This document shows, piece by piece, positions 1 through 9,154 of a stretch of DNA of 64,000 bases. Position 1 is the first letter of the stretch. Each line of letters starts with the position of its first letter. The notes beneath the pieces were generated by a model that worked only from the letters and a program-made list of their open reading frames with translations, had not been told where the DNA came from and made no database searches. Location of the stretch: NCBI GenBank assembly GCA_008363215.1, contig RHKP01000001.1, positions 1-64,000 of the forward strand, read 5' to 3'. The DNA comes from Cyanobacteria bacterium CYA. Lineage in GTDB: Bacteria; Planctomycetota; Phycisphaerae; Phycisphaerales; UBA1924. The translations under genes and the position numbers were made by a program.

Positions 1-99
1 TCCAGCGGCGAAGGCATCTATCCCGGCATCATGTACGGGCATGGCGTCTACGGCCTGCACACCCCCGACGGTGTTCGCGGCCGCGACGTGCTGCGGTAA
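1..99 (+). CDS. C-terminal fragment of a pseudopilin-like protein (5' end outside window)
   Basis: An open frame runs from base 1 to a TAA at 97-99 and encodes 32 residues ending in DGVRGRDVLR. The pseudopilin fusion at 4651-5883 ends in nearly the same way (TIDGVRGRDVK), so this is probably the tail of another prepilin-domain protein whose start lies left of the window. Function cannot be told from the tail alone. It converges on the pseudopilin at 171-890, with 71 bases between the two stops. The assignment rests only on this short match and is therefore tentative. Confidence 0.5.
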   Translation, partial: SSGEGIYPGIMYGHGVYGLHTPDGVRGRDVLR

Positions 100-170
100 C
101 GCGGCCCCCGGTGGCACGATTCGCCGAATCGTGTATCCCCATCCCGGATCGGCGAGCCGGGCCACCCTGC

Positions 171-890
171 TCACGGTCGATACCAGTCCAGATCGTCCCA
201 GTTGCCCAGGTCGCTGATCTCGTCGTTCTTCATGTGGGCCGCGTGCCCGTCGAAGAACATCGCGTTGGCTCCGTCAAAGTGCCGCGACAGACCCACGCGG
301 CTCTGCGTCGGGTCCGGCCGCACGTGCCGCTTCAGAAACGTGTCATAAAAGATCGCGATCTCGAAATCGTCCGGATCCTCGTCATACGCCTGATCGTGGT
401 GGTACCGCCGCGTATCGTCGGCGAAGCACGCCATGTAGAAGCACCCGGCCGGGTTCACCACCCGCGTCAGCCGCGTCGCCTTCTTGCGTTCATAGATCTG
501 ATCTGGCTCGGTGAACTGCAGGCCGTTGGACACATAATGAATCACGTGCCCGTCGTCGAGCCGCCGCGCCGGGTCGCGGTAATACTCGGCCCGCGTGTAC
601 AGGTCTTCGTAGGGCTCGTCCCAACTGGTTTCATCATCCAGCAGCGGCCGCAACACCCGCGCCCACGCCGGGTCGTCGATGTTGCTCGCCTCGCGCGGCA
701 CGAAGTCGCGGAACTGGTTGGCGTACTCCATCAGGGCGATGCCGATCTGCCGCTGGTTGGACATGCACCCGGCCGCCCGTGCCGTCGCCCGCGCCTTCCC
801 CAGCGACGGCAGCAACATCCCGATCAACAACGCGATGATCGCGATGACCACCAGAAGTTCAATGAGCGTGAAGGCGTGGGTGCGGATCAT
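171..890 (-). CDS. Pseudopilin-like protein with prepilin N-terminal cleavage/methylation domain
   Basis: A 239-residue protein. Residues 1-6 form a short charged leader, followed by [18 protein letters not shown], the hydrophobic helix of type IV pilin/type II secretion pseudopilins with Glu at +5. The residue before the cleavage Phe is Ala rather than the usual Gly, which prepilin peptidase is known to tolerate in some pilins. After the helix comes the [10 protein letters not shown] segment usual in planctomycete members. The C-terminal region holds FFDGHAAHM (about 206-214), similar to the 'F-DGH' element of this large planctomycete family. It would be processed by a prepilin peptidase and held in the inner membrane or assembled into a pseudopilus. 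No secretion ATPase or secretin gene is nearby, so it looks like one of the many dispersed pseudopilin genes of these bacteria. Its role is unknown. Confidence 0.88.
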   Translation of the reverse strand: MIRTHAFTLIELLVVIAIIALLIGMLLPSLGKARATARAAGCMSNQRQIGIALMEYANQFRDFVPREASNIDDPAWARVLRPLLDDETSWDEPYEDLYTRAEYYRDPARRLDDGHVIHYVSNGLQFTEPDQIYERKKATRLTRVVNPAGCFYMACFADDTRRYHHDQAYDEDPDDFEIAIFYDTFLKRHVRPDPTQSRVGLSRHFDGANAMFFDGHAAHMKNDEISDLGNWDDLDWYRP

Positions 891-1038
891 GCTGGGCCGA
901 GCATATCACGCGACCCGTCGAATTGGAATCGGGGACTGCGACCGACCCGGGACGGATGCCCAGACGTGCTCGGATGCCGACGAACGACCGCGGGTGTTCG
1001 CTCGCGGTTCTCACTGGATTCAGACTGCCGACCAGCGT

Positions 1039-2139
1039 TCACGCCACCGTCACGCCCTTGTCCAGATACACGTCCTGAATCGCGTTCAGCAGCGCCACGC
1101 CTTCCTTCATCGGCCTCTGGAACGCCTTGCGACCCGAGATCAGGCCCATGCCGCCGGCGCGTTTGTTGATCACGGCCGTCTTCACCGCGTCGGCCGTGTC
1201 GCTGGCCCCCTTGCTCTCCCCGCCCGAGTTGATCAGCGGCACGCGGCCCATGTACTGGTTGATCACCTGGTAGCGGCACAGGTCGATCGGGTGCCCGCCG
1301 TTGCCCTTCTCGTCGCCGCCGGCCAGTTGCGTGTAGACCTCCTTGCGGAACTTTCCGTACGACGAATCGCCCGTGTTCAGCGCCGCATATCCGCCGTTGT
1401 TCGTCGGCAGTTTCTGCTTGACGATGTCCGCCTGGATCGTTGCGCCCAGGTGGTTCGCCTGCCCGGTCAGGTCGGCGGCCGAGTGATAGTCCACGCCATT
1501 GACCTTGAACTTCGGGTTCCGCAGATAGCACCACAGCACGGTGACCATGCCGTACTCGTGCGCCTCGTGGAACATCTGGCTCACGTACTGGATCTGCTCC
1601 GTCGACTCCGGGCTGCCGAAGTAGATCGTCGCCCCCACGGCCGCGGCCCCCATCTCGAAGCACTGCCGGATGTTCCCGAACGGAATCTGGTTGAACTGGT
1701 TCGGATACGTCAACAACTCGTTGTGATTGAACTTGACCAGGAACGGAATCTTGTGGGCATACTTGCGGGCCACCGACCCGAGCACGCCAAACGTCGACGC
1801 GACGGCGTTGCACCCGCCCTCGATCGCCAACTTCACGATGTTCTCCGGGTCGAAGTACGCGGGATTCGGTGCAAAGCTCGCTCCGGCCGAGTGCTCGATC
1901 CCCTGGTCCACGGGCAGAATCGACACATATCCCGTGCCCGCCAGACGCCCGGAGTTCTGGAGCCACTGAAAGTTGCGCATCACGTTCGGGTTCCGGTCGC
2001 TCAACGCTACGATGCGGTCGACAAAGTCCGGCCCCGGCAGGTGCAGGGCATTCTTGCTGACCGTCTTGCACTCGTAGCCCAGCAGTTTGTCGGCCTCAGA
2101 GCCAAGCACTTCGCGAACATTGATCGTCAGGTTGGCCAT
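1039..2139 (-). CDS. fbaB: Class I fructose-bisphosphate aldolase (FbaB/DhnA type)
   Basis: A 366-residue protein of the DhnA/FbaB TIM-barrel family. It cleaves fructose 1,6-bisphosphate to glyceraldehyde 3-phosphate and dihydroxyacetone phosphate in glycolysis, and runs in reverse for gluconeogenesis, in the cytoplasm. Class I enzymes use a Schiff-base lysine; by position this is probably Lys241 in DIVKQK. Other family landmarks are VDQGIEHS (77-84), LVKFNHNE (134-141) and [12 protein letters not shown] (332-343). The start at 2139 is preceded by GGGAGG at good spacing. It is monocistronic and divergent from the sigma-factor gene at 2390, with about 250 bases between. Length is typical of the longer bacterial FbaB proteins. 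Confidence 0.95.
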   Translation of the reverse strand: MANLTINVREVLGSEADKLLGYECKTVSKNALHLPGPDFVDRIVALSDRNPNVMRNFQWLQNSGRLAGTGYVSILPVDQGIEHSAGASFAPNPAYFDPENIVKLAIEGGCNAVASTFGVLGSVARKYAHKIPFLVKFNHNELLTYPNQFNQIPFGNIRQCFEMGAAAVGATIYFGSPESTEQIQYVSQMFHEAHEYGMVTVLWCYLRNPKFKVNGVDYHSAADLTGQANHLGATIQADIVKQKLPTNNGGYAALNTGDSSYGKFRKEVYTQLAGGDEKGNGGHPIDLCRYQVINQYMGRVPLINSGGESKGASDTADAVKTAVINKRAGGMGLISGRKAFQRPMKEGVALLNAIQDVYLDKGVTVA

Positions 2140-2389
2140 CGCGGCGCCTCCCAGTGGTGTGTGGTGCGTGAGATCAACTGTATTCCTGACCGACCGGTCG
2201 CGTGAGAAGAAGTGGATCGCCCGTCGTGATTACAGGTTGTCGAGAATCGGGAAGCATGCCCGATCGGGAACCGGGGCCTGGGACCGATACCCCGCCTGGC
2301 CGCGCCGGACACGCCTGCCCCCGAGACAGATTTCTTCCGCTTTCCCAAATCCGCAGTCTCCACTTCTGCGTCCAAATCACTGAGGACAC

Positions 2390-2905
2390 ATGCACGACGA
2401 CGACCTGGCTCTTCTGCAGCGTTTCGTCAAGGGCGACCGCGCGGCGCTCGGGCAACTGGCCGAGCGGCATGAGCCGGCCCTGCTTGGGCTGGCCCGGGGG
2501 CTGCTCGGCGGCTCGTACGCGCTGGCGGAGGAGGCTGTGCAGGATGCGTGGGTCCGCGTGATTGCTTCGAGCGCGACGTTCGAGGCCCGTAGCGAGGTTC
2601 GCACGTGGTTGTACCGCATCGTGATCAATCGCTGCCGCGATCTGGCCCGCAGGGCGCGACGTCCAGAGCCGAACGGGCAGGTGCCGAGCGTGCCGGCGCC
2701 CGAGGGCGAGGAGTTTGACATGCGGGTGCGGGAGGCCGTGCGCAACCTGCCGGTTGATCAACGCGAGGCGCTGATGTTGAGCATGCACGGATTGAGCGAC
2801 CGGTTGTGCGCCGAGGTGCTCAACATTCCACTCGGCACGCTCAAGTCGCGGATTCGGACCGCCCGCACCACGCTTCGTCGCACGTTGTCGGAGGTGCATT
2901 CATGA
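2390..2905 (+). CDS. ECF-type RNA polymerase sigma factor
   Basis: A 171-residue protein with the two domains of extracytoplasmic-function sigma factors. Region 2 spans about residues 10-88, with EEAVQDAWVRVI and RTWLYRIVINRCRDL at the core-binding and -10 recognition helices. A linker follows, and region 4 spans about 112-168, with LPVDQREALML and the helix-turn-helix GTLKSRIRTARTTL. It directs RNA polymerase to a dedicated set of promoters. The next gene begins inside its stop codon (ATGA overlap at 2902-2905) and encodes a membrane protein, the usual place for an anti-sigma factor. The target regulon cannot be seen. Confidence 0.92.
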   Translation: MHDDDLALLQRFVKGDRAALGQLAERHEPALLGLARGLLGGSYALAEEAVQDAWVRVIASSATFEARSEVRTWLYRIVINRCRDLARRARRPEPNGQVPSVPAPEGEEFDMRVREAVRNLPVDQREALMLSMHGLSDRLCAEVLNIPLGTLKSRIRTARTTLRRTLSEVHS

Positions 2906-4023
2906 GCGAGCAACTTGATACCCGCATCGACGCCGCACTGCGATCCATGCTGGCGTGGGAGGACCCGTCGCCGCGGACGTGGGAGAAGGCGCTGCTCGCC
3001 CAAGCGGCCGTGCCGCGACGCCGGGTCGTGGCGCTCCGGCCGCGCTTGCTTGCGGCGGCGCTTCTGCTGATGGTCGCACTTGTCACGGGCGCGATTCTGC
3101 CCTCCTTGAGCAAGGCCCGGTCGACGAGGATGCACGTCTCGCCTGGCGCACCGGCGGCCGCGGGCGAATACGACTTTGCTCCACTGTTCGACTTCAACTC
3201 AGCGTTGCAAAATGCCGGTGGCGGGCGCGGATCCTTCGTCGATAATGGATTCGCCGAACATCTCCAACTATCCGGCCGCGAGCGGCTCAGCAACGCCCAG
3301 TCGGAACCCGCGCCCATTCCCCGCCTCGTCGAACGCCGCGCCACCTTGGAACTGGAAGTCGCCGACGCCCGCGCCGCCTACGTCAAAGCCCGTGCGCTCG
3401 TTAGCGAGGCGCGCGGCGAGTTTGTGCAGGGCGGGCGCATCAGCGAACAGGGCGAGCACCACCGCGCCGACCTGGTTCTGCGCGTGCAGGGGGCGCGGCT
3501 CGATGAAGTGCTCGATGCACTGCGCTCGCTCGGCACCGTCAAGGACGAGCGCCTCGATGCGGCCGACGTCACGGAAAAGATGGTCGACCTCGAGGCGCGC
3601 CTGGCCAACGAGCGCCGCATCGAGACCGAACTGCTCGGACTGCTCGACAAGCGACCGGACGACAAACTCGAAGACATCCTGCGTGTGCGGGCCGAACTGG
3701 CCGGCGTGCGCGAGCGCATCGAGCGGCTGGTCGCGCAGCGCAGCAATCTGTCGTCACTGGTCGCGCTGTCGACGATCACAATCCTCATCTCCGAGCCGGC
3801 CGACAAGCCCGTCGCCCAGCCCGAGGAGACCGGGCTGTGGAGTACCTTCAAATACGATGTCGCCGACGCGTGGCGCAACGGCGTCGAGGCTCTGCTCCGC
3901 TTCGTCGTCTGGCTGATCGAGATCGCCATCACCGGGCTTCCACTGTGGATCATCACCGCGGCCGCCGTCGTGTTCGCCTGGCGCTCCTATCGGCGGCGCC
4001 GCCCTCGCCGGCTGCCGGTGTAG
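2902..4023 (+). CDS. DUF4349 membrane protein, possible anti-sigma partner
   Basis: A 373-residue protein whose ATG overlaps the sigma-factor stop by four bases, so the two are co-translated. Residues 1-45 are cytoplasmic and charged. A first membrane helix lies at about 47-68. Residues about 140-300 match the DUF4349 pattern: a beta-rich start (ATLELEVADA) followed by a long amphipathic helical hairpin (VDLEARLANERRIETELLGL). A second hydrophobic stretch at about 330-360 is followed by an Arg-rich tail. DUF4349 proteins are usually surface lipoproteins or membrane proteins of unknown function. Here the tight coupling and short cytoplasmic N-terminus suggest control of the ECF sigma factor, but there is no clear zinc anti-sigma motif (HxxxCxxC). 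The first helix ends in ILPSLSKARSTR, very like the pseudopilin [14 protein letters not shown]. Confidence 0.82.
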   Translation: MSEQLDTRIDAALRSMLAWEDPSPRTWEKALLAQAAVPRRRVVALRPRLLAAALLLMVALVTGAILPSLSKARSTRMHVSPGAPAAAGEYDFAPLFDFNSALQNAGGGRGSFVDNGFAEHLQLSGRERLSNAQSEPAPIPRLVERRATLELEVADARAAYVKARALVSEARGEFVQGGRISEQGEHHRADLVLRVQGARLDEVLDALRSLGTVKDERLDAADVTEKMVDLEARLANERRIETELLGLLDKRPDDKLEDILRVRAELAGVRERIERLVAQRSNLSSLVALSTITILISEPADKPVAQPEETGLWSTFKYDVADAWRNGVEALLRFVVWLIEIAITGLPLWIITAAAVVFAWRSYRRRRPRRLPV

Positions 4024-4650
4024 GCAAATGGTCGAAGGGCGCCCGGCATGTGATGGCGCCTCGCACCTCTTTCTTCTGCGCACCGACGCACAGTTCAGCG
4101 CGGTGGCTGCCCTTGCCGGTCTCGAGGATCTTGACGAGCGGTTCGCGGGCTTGCCCGATGGCCGCGCCGGGCGCCGCCGGGCCGGTGATATCGATGCCGA
4201 TGGCGACGTGGACAACGCCGAACGCGGGTCGACTACTGCAACCTGGAAGGTCCTTCTCACGGGTTCTCATATGCGCGTGCTACCCGACGCCGGGCCTGTG
4301 CCCATCCTCCGGCACCGCTCCGAGTCAGTCGCCCGGAAATGACGAAGGCCGACGACCAGCCGCAAACCTCGTGCGAACCGCGAGTTACGCCTCAGTGACC
4401 CGTCCGCCCCAAGTTTTTTCCTCAAGTCTACTGGCCGATAGTCCGTTCCTGTGGCCTATTCCATGTGGGTAGGTAGGACCGCTCGGGGCGTGAACAGCGC
4501 CCCTCTGCGGCTTGTCTGGTCCGGTAACCCACCCGGATGCAGGCGGAAACGAACGCCTTGGCTTTGGCCGGGGCGTTGTCGTTTTTGTCGCTCGCCGTGC
4601 AGGGGGTTCTTGTCGCGGGTGATCACGCGGGTGGTTTGCGAGGCCCGGAG
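4024..4650. other. Gene-poor stretch without a convincing gene
   Basis: This 627-base gap lies between the convergent DUF4349 and MauE-prepilin genes. Short open frames exist on both strands. One plus-strand frame (4028-4342) contains DIDADGDVDNAE, which fits a calcium-binding loop pattern, but the frame has no signal peptide, no second loop and no recognisable remainder. No T-rich hairpin terminator, tRNA or riboswitch was recognised. A weak GGGGCG/CGCCCC hairpin lies near 4486-4504. Confidence 0.5.
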
Positions 4651-5883
4651 CTACTTGACATCGCGGCCGCGGACGCCGTCGATGGTGTGAGTGATGGGAA
4701 AGCCGATGGAGGTGGACCCTGACCCGTATGGCGCTTCGCCGGTGCGATAGCCGGGGAGCAGGTCATTCTGGGCGACGGCGCGGGCGCTGCCGTCGACGAA
4801 GCCGACCCGCCAGCGGGCCCGGCCCATGAGGCGGGTGTCAAAGTCCTGTGGGACGTAGTCGGCTGAAGGGACGATGACGCCCTTGGAGCCGGGATACCGA
4901 ACCTCGGGGAGTCGAGTCGGCGCGAGTTGGTGGGCGCCCTCGCGCGTCTCAGGATTCCAGAACTCGGGGCGGGCAAGGAATGACGCGGAGTAGGTGTACG
5001 CCCACATGCCCCATTCCTGCGCAACGTCTTTGGTCTCTTCGATCAAGGATGGATGCACCATGTTGGCGTCGTAGTAGGCTTCGAGCAGGCCAAGAGGCCA
5101 CACGATGGTCGGGGCCCAGTATGACATGTCATAATCCCGCCCGTTGACTACCGCGCGGGTAGTTTCGAGGTCTGGGTCGGTCATGAAGAGGAAGGTGTCC
5201 TGCCAGTCGCCGGTGTAGGCCGCCATGTTCGTGGCGTGCGAGCGAAGGTTTGACAGCGTGCGCACTTCGCGCCCGCGGGCGCGGACGCCCTGCAGGGACG
5301 GCATGAGGAGCGAAACCAGCAGCGTGATCAGGGCAATGACGACGATCGTCTCGAGCAACGTGAAACCACGCTGACCCGACGGAGGCGTGCGAACCACCGG
5401 CTTGCTGAACCGCTCGCGCTGGCCTGGCGCCGCGTTTGGCAAGTGGAACACGCCGGAGGCGAATGCGCCGGCCAGCAGACCGACCAAAAGCGATCCGTTG
5501 CGGACCACCAGTCCCCCGATCGCGGCCTGCTGGGCCTCGTAGCGGATAATACGGCCGAGACACCCGCAATCCGGCGGTGGGCCGGGGTCGCGGGTGTGAT
5601 AGAGGTACGTCGCGGTGAAGACGATGAGGAGCGTTGCCGCCCCGAGTACCGCGACGCGTCGCCCGATCTGAAGGAACCACAAGAGCCCGATGCCCAGTTC
5701 CGCCAGTGAAACGCCATAGGCCAATAGCATGACGACATCACGCGGAATGTACTTCCAGGTCAGCAGCGCTCGCGCGAAGGTGGGCACGTCGGCGAGTTTG
5801 GCGACACCGGCAACAAACAACACTACTACCACGAGGTCTACCAAGCGTCGACCGACCCACCTGATGCGATTATTATTCAGCAT
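4651..5883 (-). CDS. MauE/DoxX-like redox membrane domain fused to a prepilin-type pseudopilin
   Basis: A 410-residue protein with two parts. Residues about 14-145 form a four-helix MauE/DoxX-like domain with a Cys-Gly-Cys at 106-108, the motif common in MauE relatives linked to periplasmic disulfide chemistry. After a basic linker, residues 173-178 are GFTLLE followed by a hydrophobic helix ending in LMPSLQGVRARG, a complete prepilin cleavage/methylation site placed internally. The rest (about 200-410) is a soluble pseudopilin-like domain ending in TIDGVRGRDVK. The ATG at 5883 is preferred over 5949 because it starts just before the first helix and avoids overlap with the upstream gene; no clear Shine-Dalgarno is seen. 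If prepilin peptidase cuts at Gly173, the polypeptide would be split into a redox membrane protein and a pseudopilin. A prepilin site normally sits within the first 30 residues, so this is unusual. It is the last gene of a three-gene operon. Confidence 0.85.
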   Translation of the reverse strand: MLNNNRIRWVGRRLVDLVVVVLFVAGVAKLADVPTFARALLTWKYIPRDVVMLLAYGVSLAELGIGLLWFLQIGRRVAVLGAATLLIVFTATYLYHTRDPGPPPDCGCLGRIIRYEAQQAAIGGLVVRNGSLLVGLLAGAFASGVFHLPNAAPGQRERFSKPVVRTPPSGQRGFTLLETIVVIALITLLVSLLMPSLQGVRARGREVRTLSNLRSHATNMAAYTGDWQDTFLFMTDPDLETTRAVVNGRDYDMSYWAPTIVWPLGLLEAYYDANMVHPSLIEETKDVAQEWGMWAYTYSASFLARPEFWNPETREGAHQLAPTRLPEVRYPGSKGVIVPSADYVPQDFDTRLMGRARWRVGFVDGSARAVAQNDLLPGYRTGEAPYGSGSTSIGFPITHTIDGVRGRDVK

Positions 5884-5918
5884 GCGCGTTCGTTCGCAAT
5901 GCAGGCCCGGCCGCGCGA

Positions 5919-6302
5919 TCATCCCGGCCCGCCAGGTCCGCCTGGGCAAGCCTGCCCGGAAGCCGTCCGACAGAGCCCGGGCCCATCGTATTCCCCGCTT
6001 GGCTCACACTCACCGTTCGGTCCCGTTGGCGCCATATAGATGAGATGACACCCCGGACCTTCAAAGGACGGATCCTGCGTTGTCAGCCCTGTCGATGCAC
6101 GGTACGTCTGCGGGCAAAACCCGCTCGACACGACATCGGACAGGCACTCTCCAGACGGGGGTAGGAAGAGGGTGCAGGAGTTTCCGATTTGTTCGCCGAT
6201 GCACGACTGAAGCTGAGCGGAACACAACGTCGCAAGGGCGGCGCTCATAGCGCAAACTGCACAGAGCAAACCGCAAGACCCGCCAGAGGTTCTCTCGTTC
6301 AT
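5919..6302 (-). CDS. Small Cys-rich secreted protein
   Basis: A 127-residue protein of unknown family. Residues 1-29 form a Sec-type signal peptide (LLCAVCAMSAALATLCSA). The mature part is short and holds eight cysteines (SC, SC, EC, FC, GC, EC, LC, AC), enough for four disulfides, with many Gly, Pro and Ser residues. It ends in a Gly-Pro run (CPGGPGGPG). GAGG stands about nine bases before the ATG, supporting this start. The gene starts 15 bases after the stop of the upstream exported-protein gene and ends 35 bases before the MauE-prepilin fusion. MauE proteins support disulfide formation in the Cys-rich small subunit of methylamine dehydrogenase, so the neighbour may help fold this protein; that is inference. 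Confidence 0.72.
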   Translation of the reverse strand: MNERTSGGSCGLLCAVCAMSAALATLCSAQLQSCIGEQIGNSCTLFLPPSGECLSDVVSSGFCPQTYRASTGLTTQDPSFEGPGCHLIYMAPTGPNGECEPSGEYDGPGLCRTASGQACPGGPGGPG

Positions 6303-6317
6303 CCGTTGTCACCTCAT

Positions 6318-7436
6318 TTAAACGTTGGGACGCCTCTTCCACCAAAGAAACACGCCACTGACGACAACCACGCACCCCGCAACCCACCCAATTACACGCC
6401 ATGGAGCCGTGGAAGGCGGCTCGGGTGCTGTCTTTGACTTTGGAACGGTGTACTCGACATCCCCATCCCCCGAAACCTCGCCGACCACTGGTATGCCCGA
6501 TCGATAGTCGACAGTTTGGGTGGCGGCGACTTTCCCGCGAATGGCGTCTTCACTCCCGATGCGAGGCACTTGGATCGCCCGCCTGAACAGGTCTGCGTCA
6601 AGTGGCTCCAGACTGACTAGCGTGTACTTGCGGGACAGCTCGGTATCTTCGCCGATCCGAGAGTACTCGGGGTAGACCCATCGGCGCAGGTGGTCGTTCC
6701 ATGTTGGCTCGGCATATTCCGCCCTATGAACGACTGCACCATCCTGACTGTCCACTCTCCTGTCGACGACAAGGGTTTCGCCGCTCATTCGACCTGATAG
6801 TTGAATGACGTTGCCGGTACCCACGAGAGCGATCTGGCTCTCCCATGAACCACCGTCGTCGAACCTGGCATAGACGACTTCATACTCTCCCGCCGCCCGG
6901 CCGAGAAACGGGCCGAAAAGAAACTGGCGGAGCATGCCCTCGAAACGACCCTGGCGCGACTCAGGTTCGAACCCCCGCGGCGGATTGCCCGACGACAGCA
7001 ACTGGATCTGTTCGGGGGAAAGTTGCCAGGCGGCTGCGCCATCAAGCACCATGTCGCCGAACGTTTCCAAATGTTCCGTCGTCTGGCTTATCCGCCAATG
7101 AGTTGGGTCTTTATAGAGAAGCTCGCCGATCCAGACATCAGGACCTTCCGACAGCCGCCGGTTCTCAAACATCAATGGCATGCGGTCCGGGTGGTCTGGG
7201 TGATCCTGCACTTGCTTTTCGGCCGCTCGTCTTTCCGCGTCCGACATGGTGCGGAAGAGCTCGTCCCGCCACACAGCGTGAATATCACGGGGCAGTTTAA
7301 ACTGCTGCATTTGCTCAAACTGCTGCGCAACCCACTCGACAGTGCCCAAGGGTGGCTCGTTGTCCTGCACCGCGCTGGCCTCAGGACTGCACAGCAGTGC
7401 ACACGCGGCGATCACGATCTTCCGTACGGCCGACAT
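6318..7436 (-). CDS. Exported, C-terminally anchored protein of unknown function
   Basis: A 372-residue protein, not confidently recognised. The ATG at 7436 gives a compact signal peptide (KIVIAACALLCSPEASA); an upstream ATG at 7472 would only add a Cys-rich lead. Residues about 25-330 are extracytoplasmic. The part around 100-220 (WRISQ, GDMVLDGAAAWQLSP, then FGPFLGRAAGEY) is loosely like LolA/RseB-type beta-sheet proteins that bind lipids or peptides, but the likeness is weak. A hydrophobic helix near 345-365 followed by WWKRRPNV anchors the C-terminus. It is first in the operon with the Cys-rich protein and the MauE-prepilin fusion, so the three probably act together at the inner membrane or periplasm. 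Confidence 0.75.
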   Translation of the reverse strand: MSAVRKIVIAACALLCSPEASAVQDNEPPLGTVEWVAQQFEQMQQFKLPRDIHAVWRDELFRTMSDAERRAAEKQVQDHPDHPDRMPLMFENRRLSEGPDVWIGELLYKDPTHWRISQTTEHLETFGDMVLDGAAAWQLSPEQIQLLSSGNPPRGFEPESRQGRFEGMLRQFLFGPFLGRAAGEYEVVYARFDDGGSWESQIALVGTGNVIQLSGRMSGETLVVDRRVDSQDGAVVHRAEYAEPTWNDHLRRWVYPEYSRIGEDTELSRKYTLVSLEPLDADLFRRAIQVPRIGSEDAIRGKVAATQTVDYRSGIPVVGEVSGDGDVEYTVPKSKTAPEPPSTAPWRVIGWVAGCVVVVSGVFLWWKRRPNV

Positions 7437-7550
7437 GCAGACCAGACTACATGCCCGGGCGCAGCCCCGCAAGCATGTTCATCTTGAAATGTGCAAAATG
7501 AGGTTGCTTTTCTGAGTTCCCCCAAAAGGAGGAGTCATGGTCGTGGACCC

Positions 7551-9077
7551 TTACACAACTATGTGTGCCGGCTTCGGCAGTTCGTCGGAGATCTTCTGCC
7601 GTCGTGGCTTGTCATCGTCGGGTGAGTCCATGGTCAGCAGGCTCATTTCTTCGTTGATGCGCGCCTGAAGGTGCACGGGGCGACCCCAGATGATGCACAG
7701 GTTGCGCAGCACCTCCACGGCCTTGGCGGCGTCGACCTCCAGCCCGCTGAACTTATGTGCGAGGTACAACTCGCCGCGGTTGAGGTAGTTGCCGTCGACG
7801 ACGTACATGAACGGCTGACCCATGTTGGTCAGTTGATAGAGCAGGGTCTGCTTGATGCGGTCGAAGTCGCGGCTGACGATGCGGACCTCGCCGGTGGCTG
7901 GGTCGCGGCGGAACTGGTACATCTGATAGCGTTCGACGAACTCGGGGGTGAGGAACTCGTCGATGAAGTTGACGTCGTTGTAGATGCGACGTACCTCGAA
8001 GATCTTCTCACGCCCCTTCATTGACCGGTCGTCGTATCGTTCCTTGGCGCCGAGGCTGTCGAGGCTCTCCCACGCCGGCCCATGCTGCCCGCGGTCCCAG
8101 CGGCGCTCGATGTCCTTGAACAGTTCAACGCCGATCTTGTACGGGTTGAATCCGCCCGGAGGCATGTACACCACGCCGGAATGCTGCTCGGCGTAGTCGA
8201 CGATCTCGCTGGCGTCGAGAAAGTGCTCGGTCATGAGTTTCGAGTGCCAGTACGTGGCCCAGCCCTCGTTCATGACCTTGGTCTGCCCCTGGGGGGCGTA
8301 GTAATACGCCTCGTCGCGGACGATGCCGAGGATGTCAGCCTGCCAGTCCTCCAGTGAGGCGTGCCGCAGCAGAAACAACAGCACGTCGCGCGTCGGTTGG
8401 CGCGGAAACTGCCCGCGCTCCCGCTTCTTCTTCTCGTCGTGCGCCGCACGCTGCCGCGTCATCTCCTGCGCAGGATTGATGAACGGGTCCATGTAGTCCT
8501 TGGCCGGCAGGCGCTGCGGTTGAAACTCGTCGTCCTCGACCGCCCCGCCCTCGCGCCGCACGAACACGCTGTGCGGATCGATCAGATGCTCGAGTGACAG
8601 GCACGCATCAATGAAGCGCTCGACCGTCTCGGCGCCCTGGCGCTCGATGTGCCGTCGCACGCGCGTGGCGTGGTTGGCCATCTCGTCCATCATCTTGCGA
8701 TTGGTCTTGCTGAACCAGTAGTTGCACTTGAAGAAATCAGAGTGCCCGTAGACGTGGGCCATCACCAGTTTCTGGTCGGTGACGCTGTTGCTCTCCTGAA
8801 GATACGCATAGCACGGATCGTTGTTGATGACCATCTCGTAGATGCGACCCATGCCGTAGGCGTCACGCTTCTTCAGTTTCTCGTACTCCATCCCCCACTT
8901 CCAGTGCGGGAATCGGATCGGGAAACCGCCGTACGCGGCGATCTGGTTCATGGTGTCAAAATCGAGGACTTCGTAGACGACCTCGAAAAAGTCGAGCCCG
9001 TACTCGATGGCCTTGGCTTTGATGGCCTGCATGTGCGCGAGCAGTTCGGGCGTCAGGTCGGTGTTCATGCGCGGCAT
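7551..9077 (-). CDS. SpoVR family protein
   Basis: A 508-residue protein matching SpoVR/YcgB along its whole length, for example [22 protein letters not shown] near the start, the [11 protein letters not shown] and [12 protein letters not shown] segments, and [19 protein letters not shown] [10 protein letters not shown] in the centre. The biochemical role is unknown. In Bacillus it affects the spore cortex; in proteobacteria it is co-expressed with the PrkA kinase (yeaG) and a YeaH/DUF444 protein under starvation. Neither partner is present in this window. Two in-frame ATGs lie at 9077 and 9068; either may be used. It follows two small membrane-protein genes on the same strand, at a distance of 77 bases. 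Confidence 0.94.
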   Translation of the reverse strand: MPRMNTDLTPELLAHMQAIKAKAIEYGLDFFEVVYEVLDFDTMNQIAAYGGFPIRFPHWKWGMEYEKLKKRDAYGMGRIYEMVINNDPCYAYLQESNSVTDQKLVMAHVYGHSDFFKCNYWFSKTNRKMMDEMANHATRVRRHIERQGAETVERFIDACLSLEHLIDPHSVFVRREGGAVEDDEFQPQRLPAKDYMDPFINPAQEMTRQRAAHDEKKKRERGQFPRQPTRDVLLFLLRHASLEDWQADILGIVRDEAYYYAPQGQTKVMNEGWATYWHSKLMTEHFLDASEIVDYAEQHSGVVYMPPGGFNPYKIGVELFKDIERRWDRGQHGPAWESLDSLGAKERYDDRSMKGREKIFEVRRIYNDVNFIDEFLTPEFVERYQMYQFRRDPATGEVRIVSRDFDRIKQTLLYQLTNMGQPFMYVVDGNYLNRGELYLAHKFSGLEVDAAKAVEVLRNLCIIWGRPVHLQARINEEMSLLTMDSPDDDKPRRQKISDELPKPAHIVV

Positions 9078-9154
9078 CTGCGTGCTTATCGGCTCGGAAC
9101 CCCCTGCTCTCTACGAAGTTCGCCCGACGGACGTTCGACCACCCGGGTGCGCGG

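Noticed and set aside
4028..4342. Short plus-strand frame with a DxDxDGxxD loop
   Set aside because: Only one loop, no signal peptide and no family support; the motif can arise by chance in GC-rich DNA.
6960..6985. GGTTCGAACCC, like the T-arm of a tRNA
   Set aside because: It lies within the coding sequence of the exported protein (GFEPES) and no acceptor, D or anticodon stems surround it.
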